A stretch of 8,473 nucleotides of DNA from Acidobacteriota bacterium (GTDB taxonomy: Bacteria > Acidobacteriota > UBA6911 > RPQK01 > JADFOI01): NCBI GenBank assembly GCA_029942065.1, contig JAPYTY010000082.1, positions 1 through 8,473 of the forward strand, read 5' to 3'. How positions within the stretch are numbered: the stretch's first letter is position 1; every line of letters starts with the position of its first letter. Under the pieces are notes generated by a model. It saw only the letters and a list, made by a program, of their open reading frames with translations, was not told where the DNA came from and searched no databases. Made by a program: the position numbers and the translations under genes. Below, piece after piece: positions 1-6,736 of this stretch.

Positions 1-117
1 CTTTTGAGCTCGTCCAACCTGTACCCGAACCTCGTTCTCGGTCCGAACGAAAATCCAGGAGGCCGCCAAAAAGATGATAAGAGGAGCCGGAATGACCCAT
101 CGCAGCTTGTCACTCAT
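1..117 (-). CDS. N-terminal fragment (39 residues) of a membrane-anchored protein, cut by the window edge
   Basis: This open frame starts with ATG at 117-115 and is still open at base 1. It begins MSDKLRW and then has one hydrophobic stretch, residues about 7-24 (WVIPAPLIIFLAASWIFV), followed by a charged segment (RTENEVRVQVGRAQK). That looks like a single N-terminal membrane anchor or uncleaved signal with the rest of the protein outside the membrane; no lipobox is visible. The start overlaps the gyrA stop in the 8-bp string ATGAGTGA, which suggests translational coupling and the same transcript as gyrA. Ribosome-binding signal is weak: GGAGGA lies about 17 nt upstream, and AGAG is nearer. 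The family is not recognisable from 39 residues. Genes encoding TPR proteins or GpsA sit after gyrA in some bacteria, but nothing here proves either. The overlap and the anchor make it likely real. Confidence 0.6.
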   Translation of the reverse strand, partial: MSDKLRWVIPAPLIIFLAASWIFVRTENEVRVQVGRAQK

Positions 118-2563
118 CAAGCTCTACTTCTTTTTCCTCCAGCACGTGAGTCATGGCTGCGACCTTATCATTCTCCCCGAGGTCAATAAGCTTGACGCCC
201 TGAGTTCCCCGCGAAACGGTCTGGCGAATCTGGCCGGCCTCCAGGCGGATGATTTTCCCCTTGGCGGTGATGATGATCACCTCGGAGTCATCCTTCACGG
301 CAAAGGCGCTCACCACCGGACCGTTCCTCTTGGTGGTTTTGATATTTATCACGCCCTGGCCCCCGCGGCCCTGTTGCCGATACTCACTGACCGCCGTTCG
401 CTTTCCGAAACCTTTTTCCGTGACCGCCAAAATGCCATAGGACTGGTCGCGGACGATGTCCATGCTCACCAGTTCGTCGCCCTCCTTGAGGGCCATTCCC
501 TTGACCCCCCGGGCCAGACGCCCCATGCTGCGAACTCGTTTCTCTGAAAAGCGAATGGCCTTCCCTCCACGAGAGCACAGGCAGATGTCGTCGTCGCCCT
601 CGGTTTGGCTAACCGAGATCAGTTCATCTCCCCGGGCGACGGCGCAGGCGATGATGCCGTTGGAACGCGGATTGGAGAAAGCCCTCAAATTCGTCTTTTT
701 GATGTAGCCTTTCCGGGAAACCATCACGACATAACTCGGCTGGTCAAAATCCTGAACTGAAATAAGGGCGGAGATTTTCTCTCCCGGCTCCAGCTTGATC
801 AAGTTGGCAATCGGCTTCCCCTTGCCTGCCGACCCCACCTCCGGAAGCTCATAAACTTTCAGCCAGTAAACCCGGCCCTGGCTGGTAAAGCAAAGAATGT
901 AACTGTGGGTGGAGGCCACGAACAGGTAGTCAATGACATCCTCGGCGGTCCGGGTGGACATCCCGATCCGCCCCTTTCCTCCCCTGTGCTGGCTCTTATA
1001 GGTATGCAGGGCGGTCCTTTTGATGTATCCGTTGTGGGTGGCTGTGATCACGGTCGACTCCTCGGGAATCAGATCCTCTATCGTGATCTCGACTTCTTGA
1101 TCCGCAATCACCGTGCGGCGCGGGTTCTGGTATTTTTCCTGAATTTCGATGAGTTCGCCCTTGATCACTTCCTTGAGAACCGTCTCGCTGGCCAGGATCT
1201 CCTTGAACTGCTTGATTTGCTCGAGGATGTTGTTGTACTCCTCGAGGATCTTACCTTGCTCCAGGGCGGTCAGTCGCTGCAGCTTCATGTCCAGAATGGC
1301 CTGGGCCTGCAATTCGGAAAATGCAAACTTCAGGGATAACTTCTCCCTGGCTTCAGCCGGGGCTTTGGCCTTTCGAATCAAGGCAATCACATTATCCAGG
1401 TCATCCAGGGCCTTCTTTAAGCCCTCCAGGATATGAGCGCGTTTTTCGGCCTTCTCCAGCTCAAACCGGGTTCGATGGCGGACCACCTCTTTGCGGTGTC
1501 CCAGGAAAAGATTGATAATCTCCGGCAGCTTCAATACCCGCGGCTGGCCGTCCACCAGGGCCAGCAGAATGATTCCGAAGGAGGTTTGCATGGAGGTGAG
1601 CTTGTACAGGTTATTGAGAACAATTTGAGGCTGTTCCCCGCGTTTGAGTTCGATCATCACTCGCATCCCCTGCCGATCAGACTCGTCGCGAAGGTCGCTG
1701 ATCCCCTCGAGCCTCTTGGCGTGCACCAACTGGGCGATTTTCTCGACCAGCTTGGCTTTATTCACCTGATAGGGGAGTTCATGGATGATAATGGCATCGC
1801 GGTCCTTTTCCACCTTCTCGATGGTCGCCCGGGCTCGTAACTTGATGATTCCCCGGCCTGTGTTGTAGGCCCTGCGAATCTCTTCTCTCCCATAGATAAA
1901 GCCCGCGGTCGGAAAATCCGGACCGGGAACCAATTCCATCAGCTCGGCAACCGAGGCATCCGGTCGATCAATCAACAGCAGGGCCGCGTCCACTATTTCA
2001 CCTAAATTGTGGGGTGGAATATTGGTGGACATGCCCACCGCGATTCCGGAGGTGCCATTGACGATCAAATTGGGAACTCTGGCGGGCAAGACGAGCGGCT
2101 CGATGAGGGTCTCGTCATAGTTGGGCTGAAATTCCACCGTATCCTTATCCAGGTCTGCCAGCAATTCCTCGGCTATCCGGGACATTCGAATCTCGGTGTA
2201 TCGCATGGCTGCTGCTGCGTCGCCGTCAATCGATCCGAAGTTCCCCTGACCATCCACCAGGGGCTCCCGCATGGAGAAGTCCTGCGCCATCCGCACGATC
2301 GAATCGTAGACGGCGCTGTCCCCATGAGGGTGATATTTGCCAATCACGTCGCCGACGACTCGGGCTGATTTCTTGAACGGTTTGCCATGAGTATTCCCCA
2401 GGTCGCTCATGGCGTATAGGATTCTTCGATGCACCGGCTTCAGACCATCCCTGACATCCGGAAGTGCTCTCCCGATGATCACGGACATGGCGTAGTCCAT
2501 ATAGGACGACTTCATTTCCTCTTCAATGTTGACGGGGACGACCTGGCCGCGATATTCGCGCAT
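110..2563 (-). CDS. gyrA: DNA gyrase subunit A (817 aa)
   Basis: GyrA is the breakage-and-reunion subunit of the A2B2 gyrase, which uses GyrB-driven ATP hydrolysis to introduce negative supercoils in the cytoplasm. The N-terminus has the classic DYAMSVIIGRALPDVRDGLKPVHRR block (about residues 23-47). The catalytic tyrosine is Tyr122 in AAMRYTEIR, the same number as in E. coli. The quinolone region reads HPHGDSAVYD with Ser83 and Asp87, the susceptible-type residues. Winged-helix, tower and coiled-coil regions follow to about residue 500. The C-terminal beta-pinwheel starts near 500 and contains a GyrA box, QHRGGKG at 525-531, a one-residue variant of QRRGGKG. The protein ends in a short acidic tail (LEEKEVELDE). 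The length is normal for the family. The start is supported by AAGGAG seven bases upstream of the ATG. It lies 53 bp after gyrB, probably on the same transcript. Confidence 0.98.
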   Translation of the reverse strand: MREYRGQVVPVNIEEEMKSSYMDYAMSVIIGRALPDVRDGLKPVHRRILYAMSDLGNTHGKPFKKSARVVGDVIGKYHPHGDSAVYDSIVRMAQDFSMREPLVDGQGNFGSIDGDAAAAMRYTEIRMSRIAEELLADLDKDTVEFQPNYDETLIEPLVLPARVPNLIVNGTSGIAVGMSTNIPPHNLGEIVDAALLLIDRPDASVAELMELVPGPDFPTAGFIYGREEIRRAYNTGRGIIKLRARATIEKVEKDRDAIIIHELPYQVNKAKLVEKIAQLVHAKRLEGISDLRDESDRQGMRVMIELKRGEQPQIVLNNLYKLTSMQTSFGIILLALVDGQPRVLKLPEIINLFLGHRKEVVRHRTRFELEKAEKRAHILEGLKKALDDLDNVIALIRKAKAPAEAREKLSLKFAFSELQAQAILDMKLQRLTALEQGKILEEYNNILEQIKQFKEILASETVLKEVIKGELIEIQEKYQNPRRTVIADQEVEITIEDLIPEESTVITATHNGYIKRTALHTYKSQHRGGKGRIGMSTRTAEDVIDYLFVASTHSYILCFTSQGRVYWLKVYELPEVGSAGKGKPIANLIKLEPGEKISALISVQDFDQPSYVVMVSRKGYIKKTNLRAFSNPRSNGIIACAVARGDELISVSQTEGDDDICLCSRGGKAIRFSEKRVRSMGRLARGVKGMALKEGDELVSMDIVRDQSYGILAVTEKGFGKRTAVSEYRQQGRGGQGVINIKTTKRNGPVVSAFAVKDDSEVIIITAKGKIIRLEAGQIRQTVSRGTQGVKLIDLGENDKVAAMTHVLEEKEVELDE

Positions 2564-2570
2564 GAGTTCT

Positions 2571-2606
2571 CTCCTTGATGGATTTTTCAGATCAAGTTCG
2601 CTTGAA
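2571..2606 (-). promoter_or_regulatory. gyrA Shine-Dalgarno with two alternative small hairpins
   Basis: The gyrA ribosome-binding site AAGGAG is at 2571-2576, with a 7-nt gap to the ATG. On the mRNA sense strand CTTGAT (2596-2591) can pair perfectly with ATCAAG (2579-2574), which includes the first three bases of AAGGAG, across an 11-nt loop. The same CTTGA can instead pair with TCAAG (2605-2601) across a CGAA tetraloop. The two hairpins exclude each other. The stems are only 5-6 bp, so a regulatory role is inference. Confidence 0.4.
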
Positions 2607-2616
2607 TTGAATGAGC

Positions 2617-5049
2617 TTAGATGTCCAAGTTCTTGACGTTGAGGGCATTTTTCTCAATGAATTCCCGGCGAGGTTCAACCTGATCTCCCATCAGAACGGT
2701 GAAGATCTCGTCGGTTTCAATGGCATCTTCGATTCTTGCCTGCAGCAATGTTCGCGTATCGGGATTCATGGTGGTCTCCCAAAGCTGGTCCGGATTCATT
2801 TCCCCCAGGCCCTTGTAGCGCTGCATGGACAGGTTTTTCTTTCCGGCGGCCATCACGTAACTGACCAGTTCCGCTTCATTCTCGATGACGGTCTCCTGGC
2901 CCTTTTCGCGGATGGTCAGGGGAGCTCCCCGGAACTCCTCAACCTTCTGGTAGAGACTGAAGAGCTGCTTGAATTCAGCGGAAGACAGGAGGTTGTAGTG
3001 GATCAAGACAGGCGAAGCGTGGCCCCAACGGATCACCAGCTGATGCAAGCTATGCTCCTCGTCGGGGGTGACTTTTCCCGTGTAGTCGCGTTTGCTCAAA
3101 ACGGGGAGCAGGGCCTGAAGGTTTTTTCGGTCGCCCAGGTACATCCGGAAGAAGGCGTCACTGTTTTTGAAGTCACTGTGCGAAGTGATGGCCTCCAGCA
3201 AAAGATCCAGGAGCTTGCCTTCCCCCAGCCTCCGGGACAGCTTTTCGTGGATAGCCGTAAAGGCAGCCAGGGCATGCATCTTATCGATGAGTTGCTTGCC
3301 CTTGTACTTCGTTTGGGTCCTGGCGATCTCGACGACCAGATTTTCGGTCGCCTTGCTCATCAAATACTCTCTGAGCTCATCCTCGTTATGCAGATACCTC
3401 TTTTCGGATCCTTTTTTGACGAGATACAGCGGCGGCTGGGCAATGTAGATGTTCCCTGCCTGAACCAGCTCGGTCATCTGCCGGTAGAAAAAGGTGAGGA
3501 GCAAGGTGCGGATATGGCTTCCATCCACATCGGCGTCGGTCATGATAATGATCCTGTGGTACCGCAACTTGGAAAGATCCAGGTCATGAACTCCGATGCC
3601 CGTACCGATGGCAGAGATCATGATGGCGATCTCTTCATTGCCCAACATCTTGTCAAAGCGAGCCTTCTCCACGTTCAGGATTTTTCCCTTGATGGGAAGA
3701 ATGGCCTGGAAGCGGCGATCCCTGCCCTGTTTGGCCGAGCCTCCCGCGGAATCTCCCTCAACCAGGAAAATCTCCGAAAGGCGCGGATCCTTCTCCTGGC
3801 AATCGGCAAGCTTGCCCGGCAAAGACAGGCTGTCCAGGACGCTCTTGCGGCGAGTCAGGTCCCTTGCCTTGCGGGCGGCGTCTCGCGCTCGAGCCGCTTC
3901 CACCGCCTTTTCCACGATGCGCCGAGCCACCGCCGTGTTCTGCTCCAGGAAGATACCCAGCTGTTCGTTGCAGATCGTCTCAACCAGACCCTTGACCTCG
4001 CTGTTGCCCAGCTTTGTCTTGGTTTGTCCTTCAAACTGAGGGTTGGGCAACTTCACACTGATGACGGCCTTCAGGCCCTCTCTCACGTCATCCCCGCTTA
4101 GTTTTTGCTTGAGATCCTTGGCGAGATTGGTGGAGGCTGCGTGGGCATTGAGGGTTCGGGTCAGAGCTGCCTTGAAACCTGCCAGATGAGTTCCGCCCTC
4201 CAGGGTGTTGATGGTATTGGCGAACGAGAAAAGGGTTTCGTTGTAGCCATCGTTGTATTGGAGGGCCACCTGAACCTGAATTTCGTCTGTTTCAGCTTCG
4301 ATATAGACGGGCTTGGGGTGCAGGACATTCTTGTTCTTGTTCAGATGCTGGACAAAGTTGACGATTCCGCCCTTGTACTGGAATTTCAGCTTTTTGTCGG
4401 TTCGCAGATCTTCCACCACGATGCTCAATCCCTGGTTCAAGAAAGCCATCTCGCGCATGCGCTGAGTCAGGGTGTCAAAGTTGAATTCCACCGTCTCAAA
4501 AATGTTTCCATCCGGCTTGAAGGTGATCTTGGTTCCTCTTTTTGAGGTCTTACCCGTCTCCTGGAAAGAGGTCACCGGTATGCCGAATTCGTAGGTCTGG
4601 CAATAAACGCTTCCATCCCGCCAGATTTCAAGATCCAGCTTCTCCGAGAGCGCATTCACGACCGACACGCCGACTCCGTGCAGGCCTCCGGAAACCTTGT
4701 AGCTATCGTGGTCAAACTTTCCGCCGGCATGGAGTGTCGTCATCACCACCTCCGCCGCCGGTATACCTTTTTCCTGGTGCATGTCGACGGGGATTCCCCG
4801 GCCGTCGTCAACCACGGTCACTGACTCATCGACATGGATCGTCAATTCGATGTTTCCGCAATGTCCAGCCAAAGCCTCGTCGACGGAGTTGTCAACGACT
4901 TCGTAAACCAGGTGGTGAAGCCCCGCGACACCGGTCGAGCCGATGTACATTGCCGGTCGTTTTTTGACCGCCTCCAGGCCTTCCAGGACCTTGATTCTAT
5001 CCGCCGTGTAAGCCTTATCGGGATCTAGTGCATTCACCTTTTCAGCCAT
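2617..5049 (-). CDS. gyrB: DNA gyrase subunit B (810 aa, with E. coli-type insert)
   Basis: GyrB is the ATPase and TOPRIM subunit that partners GyrA. The N-terminal GHKL ATPase has catalytic Glu50 and Asn54 (YEVVDNSVDEAL), Asp81 and Arg84 in DDGRGIP, and the lid GGLHGVG at 121-127. Arg144 matches the E. coli coumarin-binding Arg136. The transducer domain has the QTKTKL motif with Lys344. The TOPRIM domain has EGDSAGG (Glu431) and DADVDG (Asp505, Asp507), the Mg2+ ligands. Asp433 and Lys454, the positions of E. coli quinolone-resistance changes, are unchanged. Residues about 567-735 form the long insert found in E. coli-like GyrB and missing from the short B. subtilis type. The conserved tail domain (MQRYKGLGEMNPDQLWETTM) follows. 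The ATG is supported by GAGGGTGA about 8 nt upstream and by a strong promoter-like site at 5091-5099. It is the first gene after a 480-bp gap from dnaN, so it probably has its own promoter. Confidence 0.98.
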   Translation of the reverse strand: MAEKVNALDPDKAYTADRIKVLEGLEAVKKRPAMYIGSTGVAGLHHLVYEVVDNSVDEALAGHCGNIELTIHVDESVTVVDDGRGIPVDMHQEKGIPAAEVVMTTLHAGGKFDHDSYKVSGGLHGVGVSVVNALSEKLDLEIWRDGSVYCQTYEFGIPVTSFQETGKTSKRGTKITFKPDGNIFETVEFNFDTLTQRMREMAFLNQGLSIVVEDLRTDKKLKFQYKGGIVNFVQHLNKNKNVLHPKPVYIEAETDEIQVQVALQYNDGYNETLFSFANTINTLEGGTHLAGFKAALTRTLNAHAASTNLAKDLKQKLSGDDVREGLKAVISVKLPNPQFEGQTKTKLGNSEVKGLVETICNEQLGIFLEQNTAVARRIVEKAVEAARARDAARKARDLTRRKSVLDSLSLPGKLADCQEKDPRLSEIFLVEGDSAGGSAKQGRDRRFQAILPIKGKILNVEKARFDKMLGNEEIAIMISAIGTGIGVHDLDLSKLRYHRIIIMTDADVDGSHIRTLLLTFFYRQMTELVQAGNIYIAQPPLYLVKKGSEKRYLHNEDELREYLMSKATENLVVEIARTQTKYKGKQLIDKMHALAAFTAIHEKLSRRLGEGKLLDLLLEAITSHSDFKNSDAFFRMYLGDRKNLQALLPVLSKRDYTGKVTPDEEHSLHQLVIRWGHASPVLIHYNLLSSAEFKQLFSLYQKVEEFRGAPLTIREKGQETVIENEAELVSYVMAAGKKNLSMQRYKGLGEMNPDQLWETTMNPDTRTLLQARIEDAIETDEIFTVLMGDQVEPRREFIEKNALNVKNLDI

Positions 5050-5090
5050 ACTATTTTCACCCTCTCAGAGTGTCCTAAAAAAGTGCCTTC

Positions 5091-5099
5091 ATTATATCA
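5091..5099 (-). promoter_or_regulatory. gyrB promoter, extended -10 element (TGATATAAT)
   Basis: On the minus strand the site reads TGATATAAT: a perfect TATAAT with the TGn extension of sigma70-type promoters. It lies 41 bp upstream of the gyrB ATG, which puts the start of transcription near 5084 and gives a leader of about 35 nt. No good -35 is present at the standard distance (CTGGCG at 17 bp; TTGGCT is 21 bp away). That is common for extended -10 promoters, which rely less on the -35. Confidence 0.7.
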
Positions 5100-5133
5100 T
5101 ATTGCCCCTGTTGCGCCAGCCAAAATATGCAGA

Positions 5134-5176
5134 ATATTGTGGTAGAAGCCTAGTCGAGACACAATATATTGCGGTA
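5134..5176. repeat. Short direct and inverted repeats upstream of the gyrB promoter
   Basis: ATATTGTGGTA (5134-5144) recurs as ATATTGCGGTA (5166-5176), 10 of 11 bases identical and exactly 32 bp apart, about three helical turns. In addition ATATTGTG (5134-5141) and CACAATAT (5160-5167) form an 8-bp inverted repeat with an 18-bp spacer. The repeats lie roughly 50-90 bp upstream of the predicted gyrB transcription start, so a regulator binding site is possible. No known regulator motif is recognised. Confidence 0.35.
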
Positions 5177-5223
5177 CCCGCAAGAATCTCAAGTTGCTTC
5201 CCGGAAGCCGTCTCAAGGAGGGG

Positions 5224-5274
5224 TTCAGGGGTCCGTTTCAGGGGTGGATTTGGGCCCGGAATTGGGACCCGGAA
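5224..5274. repeat. Short imperfect duplications in the dnaN-gyrB gap
   Basis: Two small duplications sit side by side. TTCAGGGGT occurs at 5224-5232 and 5237-5245. TTGGGCCCGGAA (5250-5261) is followed at once by TTGGGACCCGGAA (5262-5274). They look like slippage products or a degenerate flank of the adjacent repeat element. No coding function is apparent. Confidence 0.4.
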
Positions 5275-5276
5275 CA

Positions 5277-5300
5277 AGGAGGCGCGAGGAATCCGGGCTA
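5277..5300. repeat. Solo right end of a second copy of the 234-bp element
   Basis: These 24 bp match 5509-5532, the right end of the neighbouring element, at 22 of 24 positions; the differences are C/T at 5285 and A/G at 5291. It ends in AATCCGGGCTA and shares its terminal TA with the left end of the full element. This is what a truncated copy joined head-to-tail would look like. Together with the left inverted end it makes the perfect 20-bp palindrome AATCCGGGCTAGCCCGGATT at 5290-5309. Confidence 0.55.
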
Positions 5301-5532
5301 GCCCGGATTATGCATAGGTTGGCTTCGCTTCGCTCAGATAAAGGCGGCGTGACGAAGGGCCGCAGGCGCCGCGAGGCACTCAGCGTGCGACGCAGAACCC
5401 CGCAGGCGTATTCTTGCAGTACGCCGGAGGAGGTCGAAGGAAGCGCAACGCAGTCAGCGCGGATCATTCTTCGCTCCGCTCAGATGAGGGCGGGCGCCGA
5501 CGCAATAGAGGAGGCGTGAGGAGTCCGGGCTA
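5299..5532. mobile_element. MITE-like non-coding repeat element, about 234 bp, with terminal inverted repeats
   Basis: The left end is TAGCCCGGATT (5299-5309) and the right end AGTCCGGGCTA (5522-5532). These are inverted repeats matching at 10 of 11 bases, with TA at both outer tips, as expected for elements that insert at TA. A partial second copy abuts on the left. Inside, a 25-bp block (5323-5347) starting CTTCGCTTCGCTCAGAT recurs at 5469-5493 with 22 of 25 identities, and GGCGTA/TACGCC (5405-5410 and 5420-5425) forms a small hairpin with a 9-nt loop. Both strands contain open frames, but their translations are low-complexity and Arg/Ser-rich and match no family I know, so no transposase is present. 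Movement by a transposase encoded elsewhere is inference, and a dispersed intergenic repeat of another kind is possible. Whether it is multicopy cannot be seen from one window. Confidence 0.5.
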
Positions 5533-6636
5533 TAGCTTCATGGGCATCAGCACATATTGATGCCGATAATCCCCTTCCGGCTTGGGATTGAATAGCCCCT
5601 GAGTCTCACCATCACGAAGGTGCAGTTCGATCTCGTCACTCCCCAAACCAGCCAGGAAGTCCAGCACATATTTGGCGTTGAATCCGATCTCCAGGCCGGC
5701 TCCCTGATAGTTGGCGGGCAGGGCTTCCTTGGCTTCCCCGATTTCGGTCCCGCTGGATTGAATCTCCAGCTGGCCTTCTTTGACAGAGAAGCGCACGGCG
5801 TGTGACTCCTCATCCGCCATGATGGAAACCCGCTTCAACGCGGCGCCGAACTCAGTCGCGTTCAAGACCGCACATTGATTATTCTCTTGTGGGATGACCA
5901 TGTTGTAATTGGGAAACTGCCCGGTCAGCACGCGTGAAACCAGCAGTCGATCTCCCACCCTGAAAAGTAGGTGGTTTTCGCTGTGCCCAAACTCGACCGT
6001 GGAGTCGCCTTCCGCAGTCAGCTTGCTGAGTTCGTTGAGCGCCTTTTTGGGTACCAGCACCCGGTTTTCGCTCTCCACCCCTTCGACTTCGGTGGCATGG
6101 GAAATGAAAACTAGTCGGTGGCCATCGGTGGCCACGAAAGTGACCTTGCTCGAGTCGACAATCATCAAAGCCCCGCTTAACGTATACCTTGACTCCTCCT
6201 GGGTGATCGCGAACGCACAGCGAGTACTCATGTAATGCAAGGGTTGAGCGGGAAGCAACATGGTTTTCATATCAAGAGAGGGGATGTCCGGGAAATTCTC
6301 CTTGGACAGGCCCGCAATTTTGAACTTGGCCCTCTCGCATGTAATGTGGACCCAGCTTTGCCCATCGCTTTTGAAGTGGATATCCGCTTCCGGCAAGAGT
6401 CGGACGATGTCAAACAGCTTGCGCGCAGACACGGTCAGGGCCCCACTCGCCTTGATGGAGGCCGGGCAGGTACACTGCATGGTCACGTCCAGATCCGTCG
6501 CCGTTACAGCCAAGGTATTGCCGGTGGTCTCAAGCAAAAGATTGGAAAGAATGGGAACTGTCGCCTTTCGCTCCACGCCTCCCTGGGCATGCTGGAGTTC
6601 CCTTAACAACTCGGTTTTCTTAACAACGAAGTCCAC
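5530..6636 (-). CDS. dnaN: DNA polymerase III subunit beta, sliding clamp (368 aa, GTG start)
   Basis: DnaN forms the homodimeric ring that encircles DNA and tethers polymerase III and other partners. The N-terminus reads MDFVVKKTELLRELQ with GTG as start (6636-6634), followed by VERKATVPILSNLLLE, the standard opening of the family. The ring is built of three similar domains, about residues 1-120, 128-250 and 250-368. The partner-binding cleft is intact: Arg150, TDGHRL at 170-175, Pro242 in FPNY, and the C-terminal MPMKL (E. coli MPMRL). The length matches E. coli (366). The GTG start is chosen because GGGAGG lies 9 nt upstream and the homology begins exactly here. The frame stays open to an ATG at 6801, but that extension overlaps dnaA and looks unlike a clamp. 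The TAG stop coincides with the end of the repeat element at 5299-5532. It lies 97 bp after the dnaA stop and is probably cotranscribed with dnaA. Confidence 0.97.
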   Translation of the reverse strand: MDFVVKKTELLRELQHAQGGVERKATVPILSNLLLETTGNTLAVTATDLDVTMQCTCPASIKASGALTVSARKLFDIVRLLPEADIHFKSDGQSWVHITCERAKFKIAGLSKENFPDIPSLDMKTMLLPAQPLHYMSTRCAFAITQEESRYTLSGALMIVDSSKVTFVATDGHRLVFISHATEVEGVESENRVLVPKKALNELSKLTAEGDSTVEFGHSENHLLFRVGDRLLVSRVLTGQFPNYNMVIPQENNQCAVLNATEFGAALKRVSIMADEESHAVRFSVKEGQLEIQSSGTEIGEAKEALPANYQGAGLEIGFNAKYVLDFLAGLGSDEIELHLRDGETQGLFNPKPEGDYRHQYVLMPMKL

Positions 6637-6645
6637 GGCTGTTGA

Positions 6646-6651
6646 CCTCCC
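6646..6651 (-). promoter_or_regulatory. dnaN ribosome binding site (GGGAGG) that fixes the GTG start
   Basis: On the minus strand GGGAGG sits in a purine run, nine bases before the GTG at 6636. No comparable site is placed in front of the upstream ATG at 6801. This decides the dnaN start in favour of GTG. Confidence 0.8.
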
Positions 6652-6736
6652 TTCCTTCCTTTTCCCACCCGTCCCTGGGGCCAGGTTGGTGCGGATGGAT
6701 GCGGCACTGTAGTAGGCAATTAACGCATAAATCGGG

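Noticed and set aside
2611..4101. Long plus-strand open frame (496 codons) opposite gyrB
   Set aside because: It is antisense to a complete, strongly conserved gyrB and encodes no recognisable domain. Long antisense frames are expected opposite GC-rich genes.
5118..5123. TTGGCT as the gyrB -35 box
   Set aside because: It lies 21 bp from the -10, too far for a standard sigma70 promoter.
5290..5309. Perfect 20-bp palindrome as a rho-independent terminator for dnaN
   Set aside because: No T-run follows on either strand; it is explained as the junction of two inverted element ends.
5225..5467. Minus-strand open frame of 80 codons in the dnaN-gyrB gap, considered as a recF remnant
   Set aside because: It has no Walker or RecF-like motif and is simply the complement of the repeat element.
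5169..5519. Plus-strand open frame of 116 codons across the repeat element
   Set aside because: The translation is low-complexity and Arg/Ser-rich, spans repeat boundaries and has no known motif, so it is better explained as non-coding repeat DNA.
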